The notes beneath the pieces were generated by a model, which saw only the letters and a program-made list of their open reading frames with translations, searched no databases and was not told the origin of the DNA. This document shows positions 1 to 12,477 of a DNA stretch of 64,000 bases, in pieces. Each line of letters starts with the position of its first letter. Positions within the stretch are counted from its first letter, which is position 1. Source of the DNA: Ziziphus jujuba (lineage: Eukaryota > Streptophyta > Magnoliopsida > Rosales > Rhamnaceae). The DNA lies in assembly GCF_031755915.1 (NCBI RefSeq), contig NC_083383.1, positions 810,001-874,000 on the forward strand. The letters run 5' to 3'. The translations under genes and the position numbers were made by a program.

Positions 1-1654
1 ACCAAAAAATAAGCCATTCAAAATGGAAAAGGAAATATTTGACCAAAAATTATAACAAAAAAGATAAAATGAAGGCCATTTTTCCATTTTTTTGATTTTG
101 GTCTATTCTAATTAATTTTTCCATTTTTCTATTTTTTGCCTCCATTTATTTTATAAAATGGTCTAATTTCACTTTTTTGAAAAAAATATTTTTAAAAAAA
201 TTTAATTTAATTTTTAATTTTTGTTATAATAAATCTATATTTGTTAGACGAAAATTTTCAATTTAATTTTTTAATCTAAGTTTAGGTCAAAAAATACTTA
301 ATTATAATTATGGATACTTCAATTTAAATAAAAAAAGAATTGATACAATTTGCAAAGTAAAAAACCATTCATATAAAATGGAGAAAAACAAATGTTTTTT
401 TTTCAAAATTTTTTTTGAAAACTTAATTTTTAAAAAAAAAAATTATTTAATTTTTATCTTGGTATTTTGGCCTTTCTTATTTTAATTTAATTTTTTATTT
501 AATTTTGGATCCAAAATATTTAATTAAGATTTTGAGTATTTTATATTAAATAAAAAAGGAATAGATATAATTTTTCAGATAAAAAAACCATATATGTAAA
601 AATGGAAAAATAATTTAAAAAAAATTTAAATATTTTTATTTTTATAAAATAATTATGACATCATTAGCACTATAAATTTGAACATCACTATTAGAATTTG
701 GAATAATTGTTAACGATTTTAAAATTTCAATATCTAAATTGCACTAATAAAAAATCCAACACAAAAAATCGCATAATTCTAAAACTTCAAACTATTAAAA
801 TGCAATTTAGTCTAAATATTTGAAATAAATAAATATGAGACAGAATGCTGAGGTGGCAATTACCAAAGACAGAGACAAGTTTTTTTTTTTTTTTTTTTTT
901 TTTTCATGCATAACAAGCTAGTTGCCTGTAATTATAAAATATATTAATATAAGTAATTGTAATGCCGGTTGTTTGATTCTTTGAATCTATCCTACAGTTG
1001 AGGAATTCCGAGATGCCAAGACGACTAATCCCTACTCCTGGGTCATCGTCATCGACGATGGATCTATTTCGTCCACATGTTTGTCCTTCTCCTGGTCCTG
1101 GGTCTTCCAAGAGGCAAGACTTTGTTAATCAAGTTGTCGAGTGCGAGTCGGTGTATTTATTGAGTTGGCCCTCTCCCTCTTATGTAGCCTATTAAAAGTT
1201 TATTGACTTTGCTCTTGCTGGAAACGCAAATGGGCTTGTCAATATCAGTTGCTGTTGCCGACTCTGTGAGCCAAAGAGAAACCGTGGCTTTCTTATATGT
1301 ATAATTTGATATTCCAAAAAGGCACCATTTCTATTATTAATATAGCATTTTTATTTATATCCAATTTTAAGGGATATTGTGGTCTTCTAGACGACACATG
1401 TTTCCGGTTTTGGTGGCGGACTAACTAATAGTGAAGTTATTGGTGGAGGGTGGAATATAATTATATATATATATATATATGGGGAGGAAAAAAAAAAAAA
1501 AAAAAAAACTGGTTTTGTATAAATAAAAAAATCCAAAGCCGATAAGACCTATGACGAGCGAAAAGTCAAACTAAGCAATGAAGTGCAAAACAAACCATCC
1601 ATAAAAATAAAACATGCATATCCCCACTCAGCAGGGAAGAAAAACAAAAACAAT

Positions 1655-1694
<40 letters not shown>

Positions 1695-1709
1695 GAAAAT
1701 CAAATTGGA
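1..1709. other. AT-rich intergenic DNA upstream of the CCR-like gene
   Basis: No supportable gene. The first 640 bases are extremely AT-rich and contain diverged repeated segments, reported separately as a repeat. A T-run lies at about 881-904. A somewhat GC-richer stretch at 990-1200 has two short overlapping open frames on opposite strands with no recognisable domain. A (TA)n tract sits at 1462-1480 and an A-run at 1489-1508. The last 50 bases carry a (CT)n tract (about 1659-1690) directly before the start codon of the next gene, a common 5'-leader composition in plants. Confidence 0.6.
14..640. repeat. Diverged AT-rich direct repeats
   Basis: A segment at about 275-381 recurs in diverged form at about 500-604. 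Both copies run through an A/T block with 'ttaatta', a 'aaataaaaaa-gaat-gata' block and a 'ccat...aaaatgg' motif. A third 'ccattcaaaatgg' motif occurs at 14-26. The spacing of the ccat..atgg motifs is irregular (about 351 and 222 bases), so this is an old degenerate duplication rather than an active satellite array. Confidence 0.4.
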
Positions 1710-3357
1710 ATGGCATTGGATTTGGATACGGAGGCAGCAATGAATGAAGGGGTTTGTGTTACAGGGGCAGGAGGATTTATTGGCAGCTGGCTTGTCAATC
1801 TTCTTCTCTCCAAAGACTACTCCGTCCATGGAACTGTCAGAAATCCCCGTATGTATCATTCTCCTCTTTGTCTTTTTATCCAACCAACTTTGTCTCTCCA
1901 AATTAAGTTACTACCGCTTTTTCTTGCAGAGGATACCAAGAATGCTGCCTTGTATGAGCTTCCCAAAGCTTCTCAGAACCTTAAACTCTTCAAGGCAGAT
2001 GTACTTGATTACCATTCTCTTGGTCCCGCAATTGCAGGCTGTCATGGCGTCTTTCATGTTGCCAGTCCTATACCGTCTTCCACTATCAAAGATCCCCAGG
2101 CAACATTGAATAACACCCTTGCTACTTTTCATACTTAAAAATGTCTTTTTTGATTTGTTTTTTATGGTAATAATTTGAACAAATTAAATCACTTAATTAA
2201 TTCTGAAGAAACTAACCAAAGTGCAGACAGAAATGTTTGAGCCTGCAGTGAAGGGCACATTGAATGTTCTAAAAGCTTGTGCGGAAGCAAAAGTAAAGAG
2301 AGTTGTTGTTGTATCCTCTGTAGCTGCTGTTATGATGAACCCCAACTGGCCCAAGGGTCAAGTGAAAGATGAAACCTGTTGGTCTGATAAACAATACCTC
2401 AAATCAAGTCAGGTCATAATTCATTAATATCAACACCTATTATTACTCTTTGTTCTGCAATCTGCATCCTACAATCGTATCTCTCACTCTAAATTAAGGT
2501 GAACCACCATAAAAATAATGGTTTCTACGCCCGTCTTAATCCAATCCTGCAGACATGGTATCATCTTTCAAAGACAGAAGCTGAAAGTTTGGCCTTGGAG
2601 TTTGGCAAAACAAATGGACTTGATGTTGTGACTGTTTGCCCTTCCCTTGTTTTGGGGCCAATTCTGCAGTCTACACCAACTTCAACAGCTTTCCTCCTCC
2701 TTAGCCTACTCAATGGTACTTGTAGCTCGTAGATGCACATCTCTTTAATTATGCACCTTTTTTTTTTTTTTCCTATTATTATTATTATTATTTTTATGTG
2801 TTGTTGGATGAATTTAAGGCGTATCTCTTTTTATAAAGTTAATGGTTTCTGCAATATTTGGTAAATATTTGGGCATGTGGATATCATATAGGGGAGTACA
2901 AAGCATACCAACTCACGCATTGGTTAGCAGTGGATGTCCGTGATGTAGCTGAAGCACTGTTGATGGCATACAAGAAACCTGAGGCAGAAGGAAGATACAT
3001 TTGCACTGCACACTCAATCTGGCTAGATGATCTGGTCGACAAGTTGAAGAATATTTATCCCGACTACAACTATCCCAAACAGTACTCAGCTAACTTCCAT
3101 CTCCCTTTTTTCTGTCATCTACTTACTTCCGGATCCTTTCCATCTCTATTTCCTTTATAATTATATATTTGTTTCTTTACTTTTTATTTAATTACCATAC
3201 CACCCGGTTATGGATTGGCAGCCTTAGTCGAGGGGATGGAGAAGAGGATAAGCTGAGTTCAGAAAAATTACAGCGGCTGGGTTGGAGTTTTCGGTCATTG
3301 GAGGAAACTATCGTTGATGCTGTTGAAAACTACAAGAAGGCTGGACTTTTGGATTAA
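1710..3357 (+). CDS. Cinnamoyl-CoA reductase-like NAD(P)-dependent reductase (extended SDR), 6 exons
   Basis: Exons: 1710-1848, 1930-2099, 2227-2412, 2553-2715, 2892-3081, 3222-3357, giving 327 aa with all phases closing. The N-terminus has the Rossmann dinucleotide-binding motif GAGGFIG (residues 19-25). The catalytic YxxxK is WYHLSK with Tyr168 and Lys172, and a Ser pair at 133-134 supplies the third catalytic residue. The family reduces CoA esters or related carbonyls with NADPH in the cytosol. The classical CCR signature NWYCYGK is replaced by TWYHLSK, so this is a CCR-like/CRL-type enzyme and its substrate cannot be named. Length is normal for the family (about 320-340 aa). Intron 2 (2100-2226) appears to begin with GC instead of GT: the frame after CAG at 2097-2099 must join ACA at 2227 to keep the conserved [21 protein letters not shown] stretch. 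A (CT)n leader precedes the ATG. Confidence 0.9.
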
Positions 3358-4605
3358 CTAATAGTACTAGTTCCCAACTATATTATGGGCTTTGACATTT
3401 TATATAATATATTGTGTTCATGAAAGTCAATAATTTAACATGAATATATGTTTTCTATTAATTTGATGTTTTAATCATATGACTATTTATAGAGTTTGTT
3501 TATATCAATAATGGGATTGACTTGTTTATTTAAATTTTTAATAGAATTATTTGTCATTTATTTTTTTTAATATTTCAATTGGTCCATTAAAAAGTATTTA
3601 TTCTCTTTAAAAATCCAATTGATTTATTGTTTGTTTTATTATTATTATTATTATATTATTATTATTATTACTATTATTTATTAATTATTTTGTATCTATA
3701 TATATATATATAAATAAATTGAGAATGAGCCATTAGTGATATATACTATTCACATATTGAAGTATCAGGGTTTGTCTATTTGGTGAAAATTTAAAAAAAA
3801 AATATTAAAGAATAGTATATCCATTAGGCACTACTGTTTATGTTAATATTATATTCTATTTTACAGGTAGATTTGATAAATTAATTGCTGTATTTAAAAG
3901 TTAAAAATTTAATTAAATATAATTTTATAATTATGTGTGAAGATGATGAAATTTTTTTTGGCTAAAAGTGAAGATGATAAAATTATAGTGTTATAGTTGA
4001 TATATGATTAATTGTTTATTATTATGGTAGCACTAACATTCGATGTATTCCGTTGATGTCCTGGGAAAGTAATTTTTTTTGGACCTAAGTCACTTGCCTA
4101 AAACTATATGATTTTGTTATCGAAATTAAGTTGCTGTGGGATCTGACCCTTCACCCATATTCATCCCCTGTGGTATGTCATCTGTGGAGGTATTGGGTTT
4201 TCTTTGACCCTGTCACTAAAATCAGTCATTTCGCCTTAGGCCTGTCTACGTTCTTTCTAGATTGCTGAGCGACAGTTGTCCTGATTTTGACCTCTGGTTC
4301 TAATCAATAAATATTTAACTTTTCGGGAATTACTGAAAAAAAGGGTGATATTACAAAAAGTTAAATTTCATACTAATAGATTTTTCAATCATTACGACTT
4401 GACAAATTTTGGCCTTCGGTTGTGCCTTTAATGCAATCTTATTTAAAAAAAAAAAAAGGATTATATATAATAATGGATGGATTTTATGGACATGTTTAGG
4501 AGCAACAATTCAAAATACATATATTTACCAAAAAATAAAAAATTCCAAACTACATATAAATACCCCAAAACGTTATATGTATAGCACTATAATTTCCTCC
4601 TAGGA

Positions 4606-4641
<36 letters not shown>

Positions 4642-4718
4642 CAAACAGTTTATAAAACCATGGATAGGCAATGCATAAAAGTATAGTACTAATTTGACTG
4701 ATTATTATGTTTTGTAGG
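3358..4718. other. Intergenic DNA between the CCR-like gene and the orphan exon
   Basis: The 3' end of the CCR-like gene is followed by AT-rich DNA with ATT microsatellites (about 3640-3680), a (TA)n tract near 3696-3712 and an ATA repeat at 4606-4636. A less AT-biased stretch at about 4025-4330 contains no open frame I can assign and may be an old transposon remnant. I searched by eye for the first five exons of a second CCR-like gene here and found none. Confidence 0.5.
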
Positions 4719-4888
4719 ACAGTTTCAGTGAAGTAGAGGAAAAACTAAAGTTGAGTTCAAAGAAGTTGCAGAATTTGGGATGGAAGTATAGATCATTAGA
4801 AGAGAGTATCGATGATGCTTTTAAGAGTTATGAAGAAAAAGGTCCTTTGGGTGAAGATTGGTCGACTGGTTTAAGTTCCCGGAAATAA
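4719..4888 (+). pseudogene. Orphan terminal exon of a second CCR-like reductase
   Basis: After a plausible acceptor (ttttgtag, ending 4718) an open frame runs to a TAA at 4886-4888. It encodes a peptide containing KLKLSSKKLQNLGWKYRSLE followed by ESIDDAFKSYEEKGPL. This aligns with the last exon of the upstream gene ([20 protein letters not shown]...[10 protein letters not shown]) and then extends about 14 residues further. No preceding exons are visible in the 1.3 kb upstream. It is most likely the relic of a tandem duplicate. It could instead be an alternative 3' terminal exon used in place of 3222-3357, because the intervening region has no clear gene boundary and the frame is undamaged. 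Confidence 0.6.
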
Positions 4889-5365
4889 AATCACAAAATA
4901 AGAATAGCTAATTACATATATATGCTTGCCAATATTAATGGTTTATGATTAATTATCAATGAAAGTCAATGTTTCAATTATGATTAGATTGAAATTAATT
5001 AAGATATTACTGTCCGCCAATTCTAGTGAAAAGGAAGTATCTATTGTGTTGTATTGTATACATTACAAATAATATAATATAATGTAACAGGTTTTTTCTC
5101 ATCCTTTTGGGGATCATTATTAACATCTTATAGTTTTTTTATTCCTTTTTTTTTTTTTGAAAGGAAAAGAAACAAAAGAAAAAGTCCAAGAGAGTGAATA
5201 CATGACTGTTTTACAAAAGTGGTAGACTAGTTGTTGCATAATTAATAGCACCAAAAGAAGATGAGCGGTCCCCATACGGTTGTAATGGGTCCCTCCTTGG
5301 TCCCTTTCAAGTTTGAACACAACTCAATTGCATTTCATGTTAGTTTTTTTTTCTAAGACTGACTT

Positions 5366-5397
<32 letters not shown>

Positions 5398-7160
5398 TGC
5401 TAAATAAAAAAGGTTTTTATGAGTATTATCTGTTCAGACTTTAAAGATTAATAGGCCATTAGTTTCTAATTCTGTGAGAGTCCGCAAACTGCCAATCCAT
5501 GATTTTTATTGCCCTTTTTCATAGTAATATATACACATACAGGAGTCATATCAAGGCTCAATAAGCAAATATAATAAGTCAACGGCTAATACTCAAGCTT
5601 AGTTGTATGTCACGTGGATTAGAAAGTTCACACAGAAAGGAAGCAGCCAGCTTGAGTGATTAGAAATTGGAGGCGACCAGAGTGGGAATGGGGATTGCTT
5701 ATTAATGCGCACATACCTACCACGAAGGGTTGAATTAATTATTAAATAATGGTGTGATATAAAACGTAGAACCAAGGATGAACTATTCATGCCACTGGTT
5801 GCATCATGCGTTGTGATTTGTGAGGGTCCCTTTCTTCCTACAGAGACGCTCGAACTTTATCCATTTCTCGCTTTCCCACTTATTATTATTATTATTATTA
5901 TTATTATTTTGTATTTGTGTTGCATCTCCTATAAACTGGCTTTGGCATGGGAGTTCTATGTTTGTTATTAGAGGATTTTAATTCTTTTACTTTAATATGA
6001 TATGTTGATACCAAATACACTAATGCATGAGTTCTAATTCCTCCATCTCCAATGTCCAAAAAGTATATATGTTTATTTTATTTTGTTTTTTTTGGTACAT
6101 TCAAGTATGTTGTTTAATCATTTACCCAAAAAAAAAGGTATGTTGTTTAATCCAACCAAATACGGATTTATATGAAAATGGATTCCGTCTAATACTTCAT
6201 GTCATAATTTATACCTCAAACATACACTAGGCAAGAACAATTTATAACTTAAATGTGTACTTTTATATAAATATATAAAAATATGTATATATATTTTTTT
6301 GGTGAAAAAAATGTATACTTCTATATTTACTCAGTGATATATATACATTTAATTAGTAATTATTACAAGTTTTTAAAAAGATTATTTTTATTAATGTTGA
6401 GCTTGAGATTCTTGGATTAAAGTAGAGAATATCTCACACGGATATTATACTCAACCAGAAATAATTAAATAGATAACATAATTTTTTAGTCTATATTTAA
6501 AATTTTTATTTTTATATGTTAATATTCACATCTCTATAAATAGATTATATTAAATATAAAAATCAATAAAATTTTGATTATAATTAGATTATATTAAATA
6601 TAAAAAATCAATAAAATTTTGATTATAACATAAATTTATTTATAACCTTTAGAATTATTCATGAGGTATTTACAATTAAAATAAAAATGCTTAATTAGAT
6701 TAGGCCCCATATGCCTAATTTAAAAGGGAAAAGTGTCTTGAACATGTAAGCTTATAGGTGAAAAAATATATTGAATCAACTCAATTTATAGAAATAAAAA
6801 AAGCAAACACAAAGTTGAAAAAAAGAAGAAGAAAGATTTGACTTTTGGAAAATCCTAATTCCTAATAAGAAGGAAGGTGCAGAGCAGAATGGAAAGGCAG
6901 TGCATGATGAAAGTGAATATGAAAATGAGGATGATCATTGTTGGACGTGAACAAATTGCGCCGGGAATGGATGTGTTGATGTTTAGTGCATACGTGTAAG
7001 CAAAGCAACTAAACTAGGGTTTAAGAATGAGTCCCCAGGCAGTGACGATACCAACAGACAGAGAGAGAGAGAGAGAGAAGGTGGGTGGGACCTACAATTC
7101 CCCACATTTATTTATTTATTTATTTTTTTTTGCTTGAATACAATTCCCCACATTTGTCTA

Positions 7161-7191
<31 letters not shown>

Positions 7192-7957
7192 TTCGATGAA
7201 TGATGAAATGTAAATCATGAGTGTCCTTTCTTTTTGTTTTTCCATGGACAGCCATGAAATCTCAATTTCTGGACTGCTCCGCTTCCTCTACTTTGTTGTT
7301 CTACTAGTAATTACCATGTTGTTGTTGCAGTTACAGCCATTTTACTAGTACTCTAATAAGTGCTGCTACTGCCAACTCCCAAGTCCAACACGACAACCCG
7401 CAGCTTCACCAACTTCCCTAGATTCTTCTACTTGTAGCTTTTTCCTGCTCATCATTCTTCTTTTTCTCTTTTCTTCCAATAAAGCCCAACCCCATGCTCT
7501 CTACGGTCAATCCAATCCTCCCCCTACCACCGACCTCAACCTTTTCTTGGCCCATCTAGCCTTTCTTTTGCTTTTTTCTCTTTTTTTTTTTTTTTTTCGA
7601 TTCCTCTTTTTCTTTTGTTGTGATTAATTATTGGGCTTATTTTGTATATCACTGTGCATCAAGATCTCTTTTTCTTTTTATTTTTCCTTTTAGAATTGAC
7701 CTCGTGCTGCTGTTCCCTCGAATCTCTTTGGAATTCAATGGATTCCAAGTATATCTCAGTGAAATTTAGGGTTTATCTAGGGTTTTTCTTCTAAGATGTG
7801 GCTTTGTGATTGTTGGCTCTGCATTAGTATCTCTTAGTAACATATACTGTCAACCAATCAATCCGATCGTCTTTCTTTATTTCCTTTTTCTTCTGGGGAA
7901 TCTTCCTCTTTCGCTTTCAGAATTTGGAGTTTGGTTTGTGACCAAATCGTGTCTTTC
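4889..7957. other. Intergenic and 5'-leader DNA before the RRM gene
   Basis: No supportable gene. It contains (TA)n tracts (about 5372-5390 and 7168-7191), an ATT array at 5879-5907, a 44-bp tandem duplication at 6541-6629, and a (GA)n run at about 7058-7078. From about 7380 to 7957 the sequence becomes pyrimidine-rich (long C/T stretches), which fits promoter and 5' untranslated leader of the following RRM gene. I cannot fix the transcription start. Confidence 0.5.
6541..6629. repeat. 44-bp tandem duplication
   Basis: Two head-to-tail copies, 6541-6584 and 6585-6629, differ by one inserted A. The unit starts tagattatattaaatat and ends attttgattataa. The near identity indicates a recent local duplication in AT-rich intergenic DNA. 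Confidence 0.85.
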
Positions 7958-8635
7958 ATGGCTTATCAGTCGGTTCCGGGTCCGGGTTCGGGTTCGAGTT
8001 CGAGTTCTGGCTATAATTTTCTGAATTCCCCTTTTGGAGACACCACCTACACCAAGGTCTTTGTGGGCGGCCTGGCCTGGGAGACACAGAGCGACACCTT
8101 GAGACGTTACTTCGAGCACTTTGGGGAGATTCTCGAGGCCGTTGTCATCACCGATAAGAATACGGGGCGATCCAAAGGCTATGGTTTTGTGAGTGTATAT
8201 TTGTTTTCACTTTTAGGGATTGTGTTATTTCTGTTATCATCTTCCATATGCCAAATGTCAAATCTTTATAAGCTTTTTGAATGATCTGTGAGAGCTATTA
8301 TCAGTACTGCCGGTATGAACATTTTTTTTCTTTTTCTTTTTTTATGTTTCTCCTCAACAGCATTTCATTTTCAATGTAATTGTCATTTATGCCAATCGAA
8401 ATCGGCTTGTTTGTTTCTGTTTAGTGTTAACAAAAGAATGACTTGGTTTCGGTTTGTATTTATGTGGAGGGTTTAGGTCACTTTCCGGGAACCAGAGGCT
8501 GCTAGAAGAGCATGTTCTGATCCAACTCCAATCATCGATGGCAGGCGGGCAAATTGTAATCTGGCTTCTCTTGGGCGGCCCCGGCCACCTATGCCTTATG
8601 GTACTTTCCATTATTTTGGTTTATAGTCTTTAGAT

Positions 8636-8666
<31 letters not shown>

Positions 8667-10709
8667 GTGTGTGTGTGTGTGTTAAATATTGTTTTGCTTC
8701 CTGTGATGTTAAGATTGGAAGTTTAAACGATTATAAGATTATACTATAACAAAATCAAATTAAATTTCCATGGCTCTTGCTGAAGCTTTTCACTAGTCCA
8801 GCAGACAGTCTCTGATTGTCAACACTTCTTTATTTCTTTCTCATAGGACGTCTCAGACCAGCTGCTCCAAATATAGCAAACATGCAAGTTACCCGCGGGG
8901 CTTATGTCAGTGGTTTTGGCTTCCAGCAACCAGTCTCTTATAGCTATCAACAAGGTCTAGTTTATCCTCCATATGGGTAAGTTAGGAGAACTGGTAGTCA
9001 CTAGTTTCGATTTTGAGCTTTGCATGTCTGGATTCCTAGCATTGAGTTAATCTCTGGTTTATGTCCTTATGGTGACCTACTCAGACAATATTTATCTTAA
9101 TTTCTTTCACTGTTGTAGCTGACTTCTTAAAATGTACCTTTCCTTGTTATTTTCTCTGACCAATATAGTTTTATTGGGAGAGTTGATGCATTGGGTTATG
9201 TATATTAGTATTTGCTGAAGACTAAACCAAGGCTCAATACAAATAAATGTCTGATATCTGTGACGTTAGTTTTGGCTGACTGCGGAATAAGGGGTGACCA
9301 GTTAGGTCCATTGGGTGCATCTCCTTTGCAGCTACTTTCTCATTCTCTCTTCCTTTCTGTGGCATATACCAATCACAGCATGCATTGCCACATAGAATAT
9401 TGAGAATACTTAGTCATTCCCTTGAAAGCAGGGTTGGTTTTGTCCAGACTACAGTGATGTGACGTGGTGTGATTGGTAATTGCAGGAACTCAAAAAGTGT
9501 TAGTTGCGGAGGATATGTGCCCCCGGATCAATGTTAATTGAACAGGCAAGACTTATGTGCTGTTTGACAAGGGCCATGGATTGAGTTATTAGTCTCACTA
9601 TCTTTTGATTGATCTCATACACGAGATGACGTTTTCTAGAATAGGAATACGTAGACTATAGGTGTAAATCTTGGTTCTCTGCTTGTAATTAATGATGGTG
9701 TCTTATGTTCTTTATTTTCATGCAACACCATTCACCTTAAATCCTTGGTTGGAGCTGCACTTTCGAAAGAATGTATTGATTGTTTTCTCTATGCAGGTAT
9801 ACGACATATGGACCCGAATACATCTATCAACAGGTCAATAGTGCTCAAAATTTGCATTTACAATTGTCATTTACAGTTATTAGGTTATGAAGGAAGTATG
9901 AGTATGGCGTGTTAGTCTTGCAATTCTAATTTGTTTCCTCTATGTCAATTTTCCTGTAGGGTGGTTACATTCCTTATTCGGGTCAGCAGTACCTTCAGAT
10001 ATATGGAGTGCCTGGGACAGTTAATACAACTATTTATCCTTCTTATGGACAAATGGGTCAAACTCCTCCTAGTGGTCAGAGTTATACAACTCTGCATGGA
10101 TATGCAATGCCCGGTCATCAAATAGTGCAGTTTGGTGGACCTAGTGTTAATGCTATAACAACTTCACCCATGCCTACAATTCAAGCACCATATCCTACAG
10201 GTATATATCCACACTGTTTGACTAGTTTTCTTGTCATTTAACATGAAGACCTTTTGAGTTTTGTGCTCCAAGTATGCATAAAAGTCTCAAGCCTTACTTA
10301 TGAGTTGTATTATATGGTGGATTTATGTGGAACACAGGTTTCTTAGCAACTATAGGGTTGGAACATGACATTTGTTTTATAAATATCCAAAATAGAGGTT
10401 TGTTGAATAGCTAAATGGAGTTGAGTGTGGCAAGAACTAAAATTGAATGATGGACAGCAGGAGAAGGTGCAAAAGTAATACATTCTTTTTTATCATTATC
10501 AAATACACATTAAGGGCTAAGTGAAAATATAACTTGGTAGAGGATTTGTCAAGGTTGATATCATTTACCATTTAGGAAGAGCTTATGGAGCATGGAACTG
10601 CTCTGTTTTTTAAACAGGTATGGCAGCACCTGTTGTGGCTCAACCACAGTTTATAGTTCCTGCTCCTCAGTATATGCAAGGTAGTGGTTCGGACCAAACA
10701 GCTGGGTGA
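7958..10709 (+). CDS. Single-RRM RNA-binding protein (At1g76460-type), 6 coding exons
   Basis: Exons: 7958-8188, 8477-8600, 8847-8976, 9797-9833, 9960-10200, 10618-10709, giving 284 aa. After a Gly/Ser/Pro-rich N-terminus comes one RRM, with RNP2 as VFVGGL (residues 34-39) and RNP1 as KGYGFVTF (73-80). Intron 1 cuts RNP1 exactly between GF and VTF. The remaining two thirds is low-complexity and rich in Tyr, Gly, Gln and Pro, with many YG/YQ/PPYG elements, as in plant relatives of the RBM24/RBM38 family. The expected role is binding single-stranded RNA, probably in mRNA processing or stability; the target is unknown. Exon 4 is only 37 nt. Two further introns appear to lie after the stop codon (10723-10804 and 10904-11052), with canonical GT-AG ends. 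A pyrimidine-rich leader precedes the ATG. Confidence 0.92.
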
Positions 10710-11323
10710 TGGGATGATTGAGGTTAGTGCCATGCTTTTGGGATTATTCATATCATGTAAAAGCCTATCTTGGACATAATGTTGTAATATGTTCATGGGT
10801 GCAGGTGTCCTTAGATTGCAGCAGGACTAAGAGCAGCGGAACTGCTACTTGAGTGGCAGGCTTCGGATCTAGCCTTGCAAATGATTTGTTTTGCATTCTA
10901 GAGGTATTATTTGTTTGTGCCATTAAATATTTGTTAGGAGTTGTTTTTACTACAATATTTTATTTTAAGCTTGATGATAATGTGGGTTCCTTGCTTGCTA
11001 AGATTTTCATTGAATGGTCACAAGTGTTTGTTTATTGTTTGCTTTTATGCAGAGGGATCTAATATCAGATATGAATATTCTGCAGGTCATACATAATCAT
11101 GCTCACCAGAGACATCAGATGTCAGATTCCCTCCTGATGGCAGAGAAGGAATGTAGGGAGGATGCAGGCTGCCAGAGGCTGCTCTTCCTTTGGGGACCCT
11201 TTATGATTATTGTACTCTACTTTTTTGAACCACGTTGTATAGTTCCTTTGCTCATCAGGATTGAGTGGCGGACTTGTCATTAGATTTGATTATGGGTGCT
11301 GGAAACGGATTCTAGCAGCCCAT

Positions 11324-11368
<45 letters not shown>

Positions 11369-12477
11369 GGAACAACACAAGTAATATGAAAAAAAAAAAA
11401 AAAAAATTGATAGAATCAACATATGATTCTTTTGTTAGTGTAAGTAGTAGTAGTAGCGCAGCAGTCCCCCAGCATTTTGGGGGTGTATAGTCTCTGGTGT
11501 AAAATGGTGTATTTTGTGGGTCTGTCGTTAAAATTGTGATATGCCTTTTTGTGCATATCTTGTGATTCAAAACTATGGAACTCCTATAATCTATGGATGA
11601 TTTTGGGAGCCTGGCTTCAAACAAAAGGAGAAGCTTCAGGTATATTCTATGCTAAAAATAATGAAATACTTATGTTTTTTCATTTTCCTCCATTAAAGGT
11701 GTGTTTTTAGTATTCGTACTCGGGCTATCTATATTTCCTATTTGAAGGGCCGGGTTCAGAGGTCTTTTGAGTATGAGGTAAAAAATATCTTATTCTTCTA
11801 TTCTTACATTTTAAACCATATGGTGTCAGAAAGAATAGCAAGGTGACCTAGCCTAGAGGGTTTTCTTAGTTATGCTTATTTAAATTAACAAGAAATCTTT
11901 ATTTTATGCAATTCTTTTCTTTGAAACTCTTAGGATTGAAGGAAGCATCGATTTTATACTCATTATTTTTTAAAAAGAGAAAATTTTGGATAACAGAATA
12001 ACTGTATGGTGATATATGATGCAAATAAATTTGTGAACTAGTAAAAAGCCAATACATTTCAAAAACACAAAAAAAAAAAAAAAAAAAAAAAATCTACTGA
12101 GTCGCTAGTTGTTGGTTTTTTTGCATTATTATTATTTTTTAATTTCCATATTTTTTTATTTCAGTCTGACGGTGAGTCGATATTCGTATTCTGATAAAAT
12201 AATTTGGTGCCTGCTCTTGTCTCAAAAAAAGATAAAAAAAAAGGGGTGCCTGTTCTGTAACATTCAAAAACCGTGTATATTGTTAATACGGGTGGCTGGG
12301 CTGGGCTGGGCTGGGAAAGTAGGACATTGGACCAACATAAAAAAAACAAAAAAAAAAAAAAAAAAAGAGGAAAGAAAGAAAAGGAAAATACAATGCAAAA
12401 AGCTCAGTGTGTATGAGACGCAATCGAAAAATAAAAATAGGTGGCCGTAATTTGGGAATTTACCAGGTCAGAAAAAT
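10710..12477. other. Spliced 3' UTR of the RRM gene, then intergenic DNA and the SWI3B promoter
   Basis: From 10710 the sequence reads as 3' untranslated exon segments (10710-10722, 10805-10903, 11053 onward) separated by two small GT-AG introns, probably ending between 11600 and 11680. A (TA)n tract is at 11333-11365 and an A-run at 11390-11406. The remainder to 12477 is AT-rich, with an A-run at about 12069-12091 and a (GCTGG)n run of four units at 12295-12314 in the SWI3B upstream region. No other gene is visible. Confidence 0.6.

Noticed and set aside
1566..1901. Minus-strand frame of 111 codons with Arg-Glu repeats
   Set aside because: It is the antisense of the first CCR-like exon and its (CT)n leader; the repeat dipeptides come from the microsatellite.
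7877..8119. Minus-strand frame opposite the RRM exon
   Set aside because: Shadow of the RRM coding exon; Arg-Thr repeats come from the Gly/Ser-encoding repeat on the true strand.
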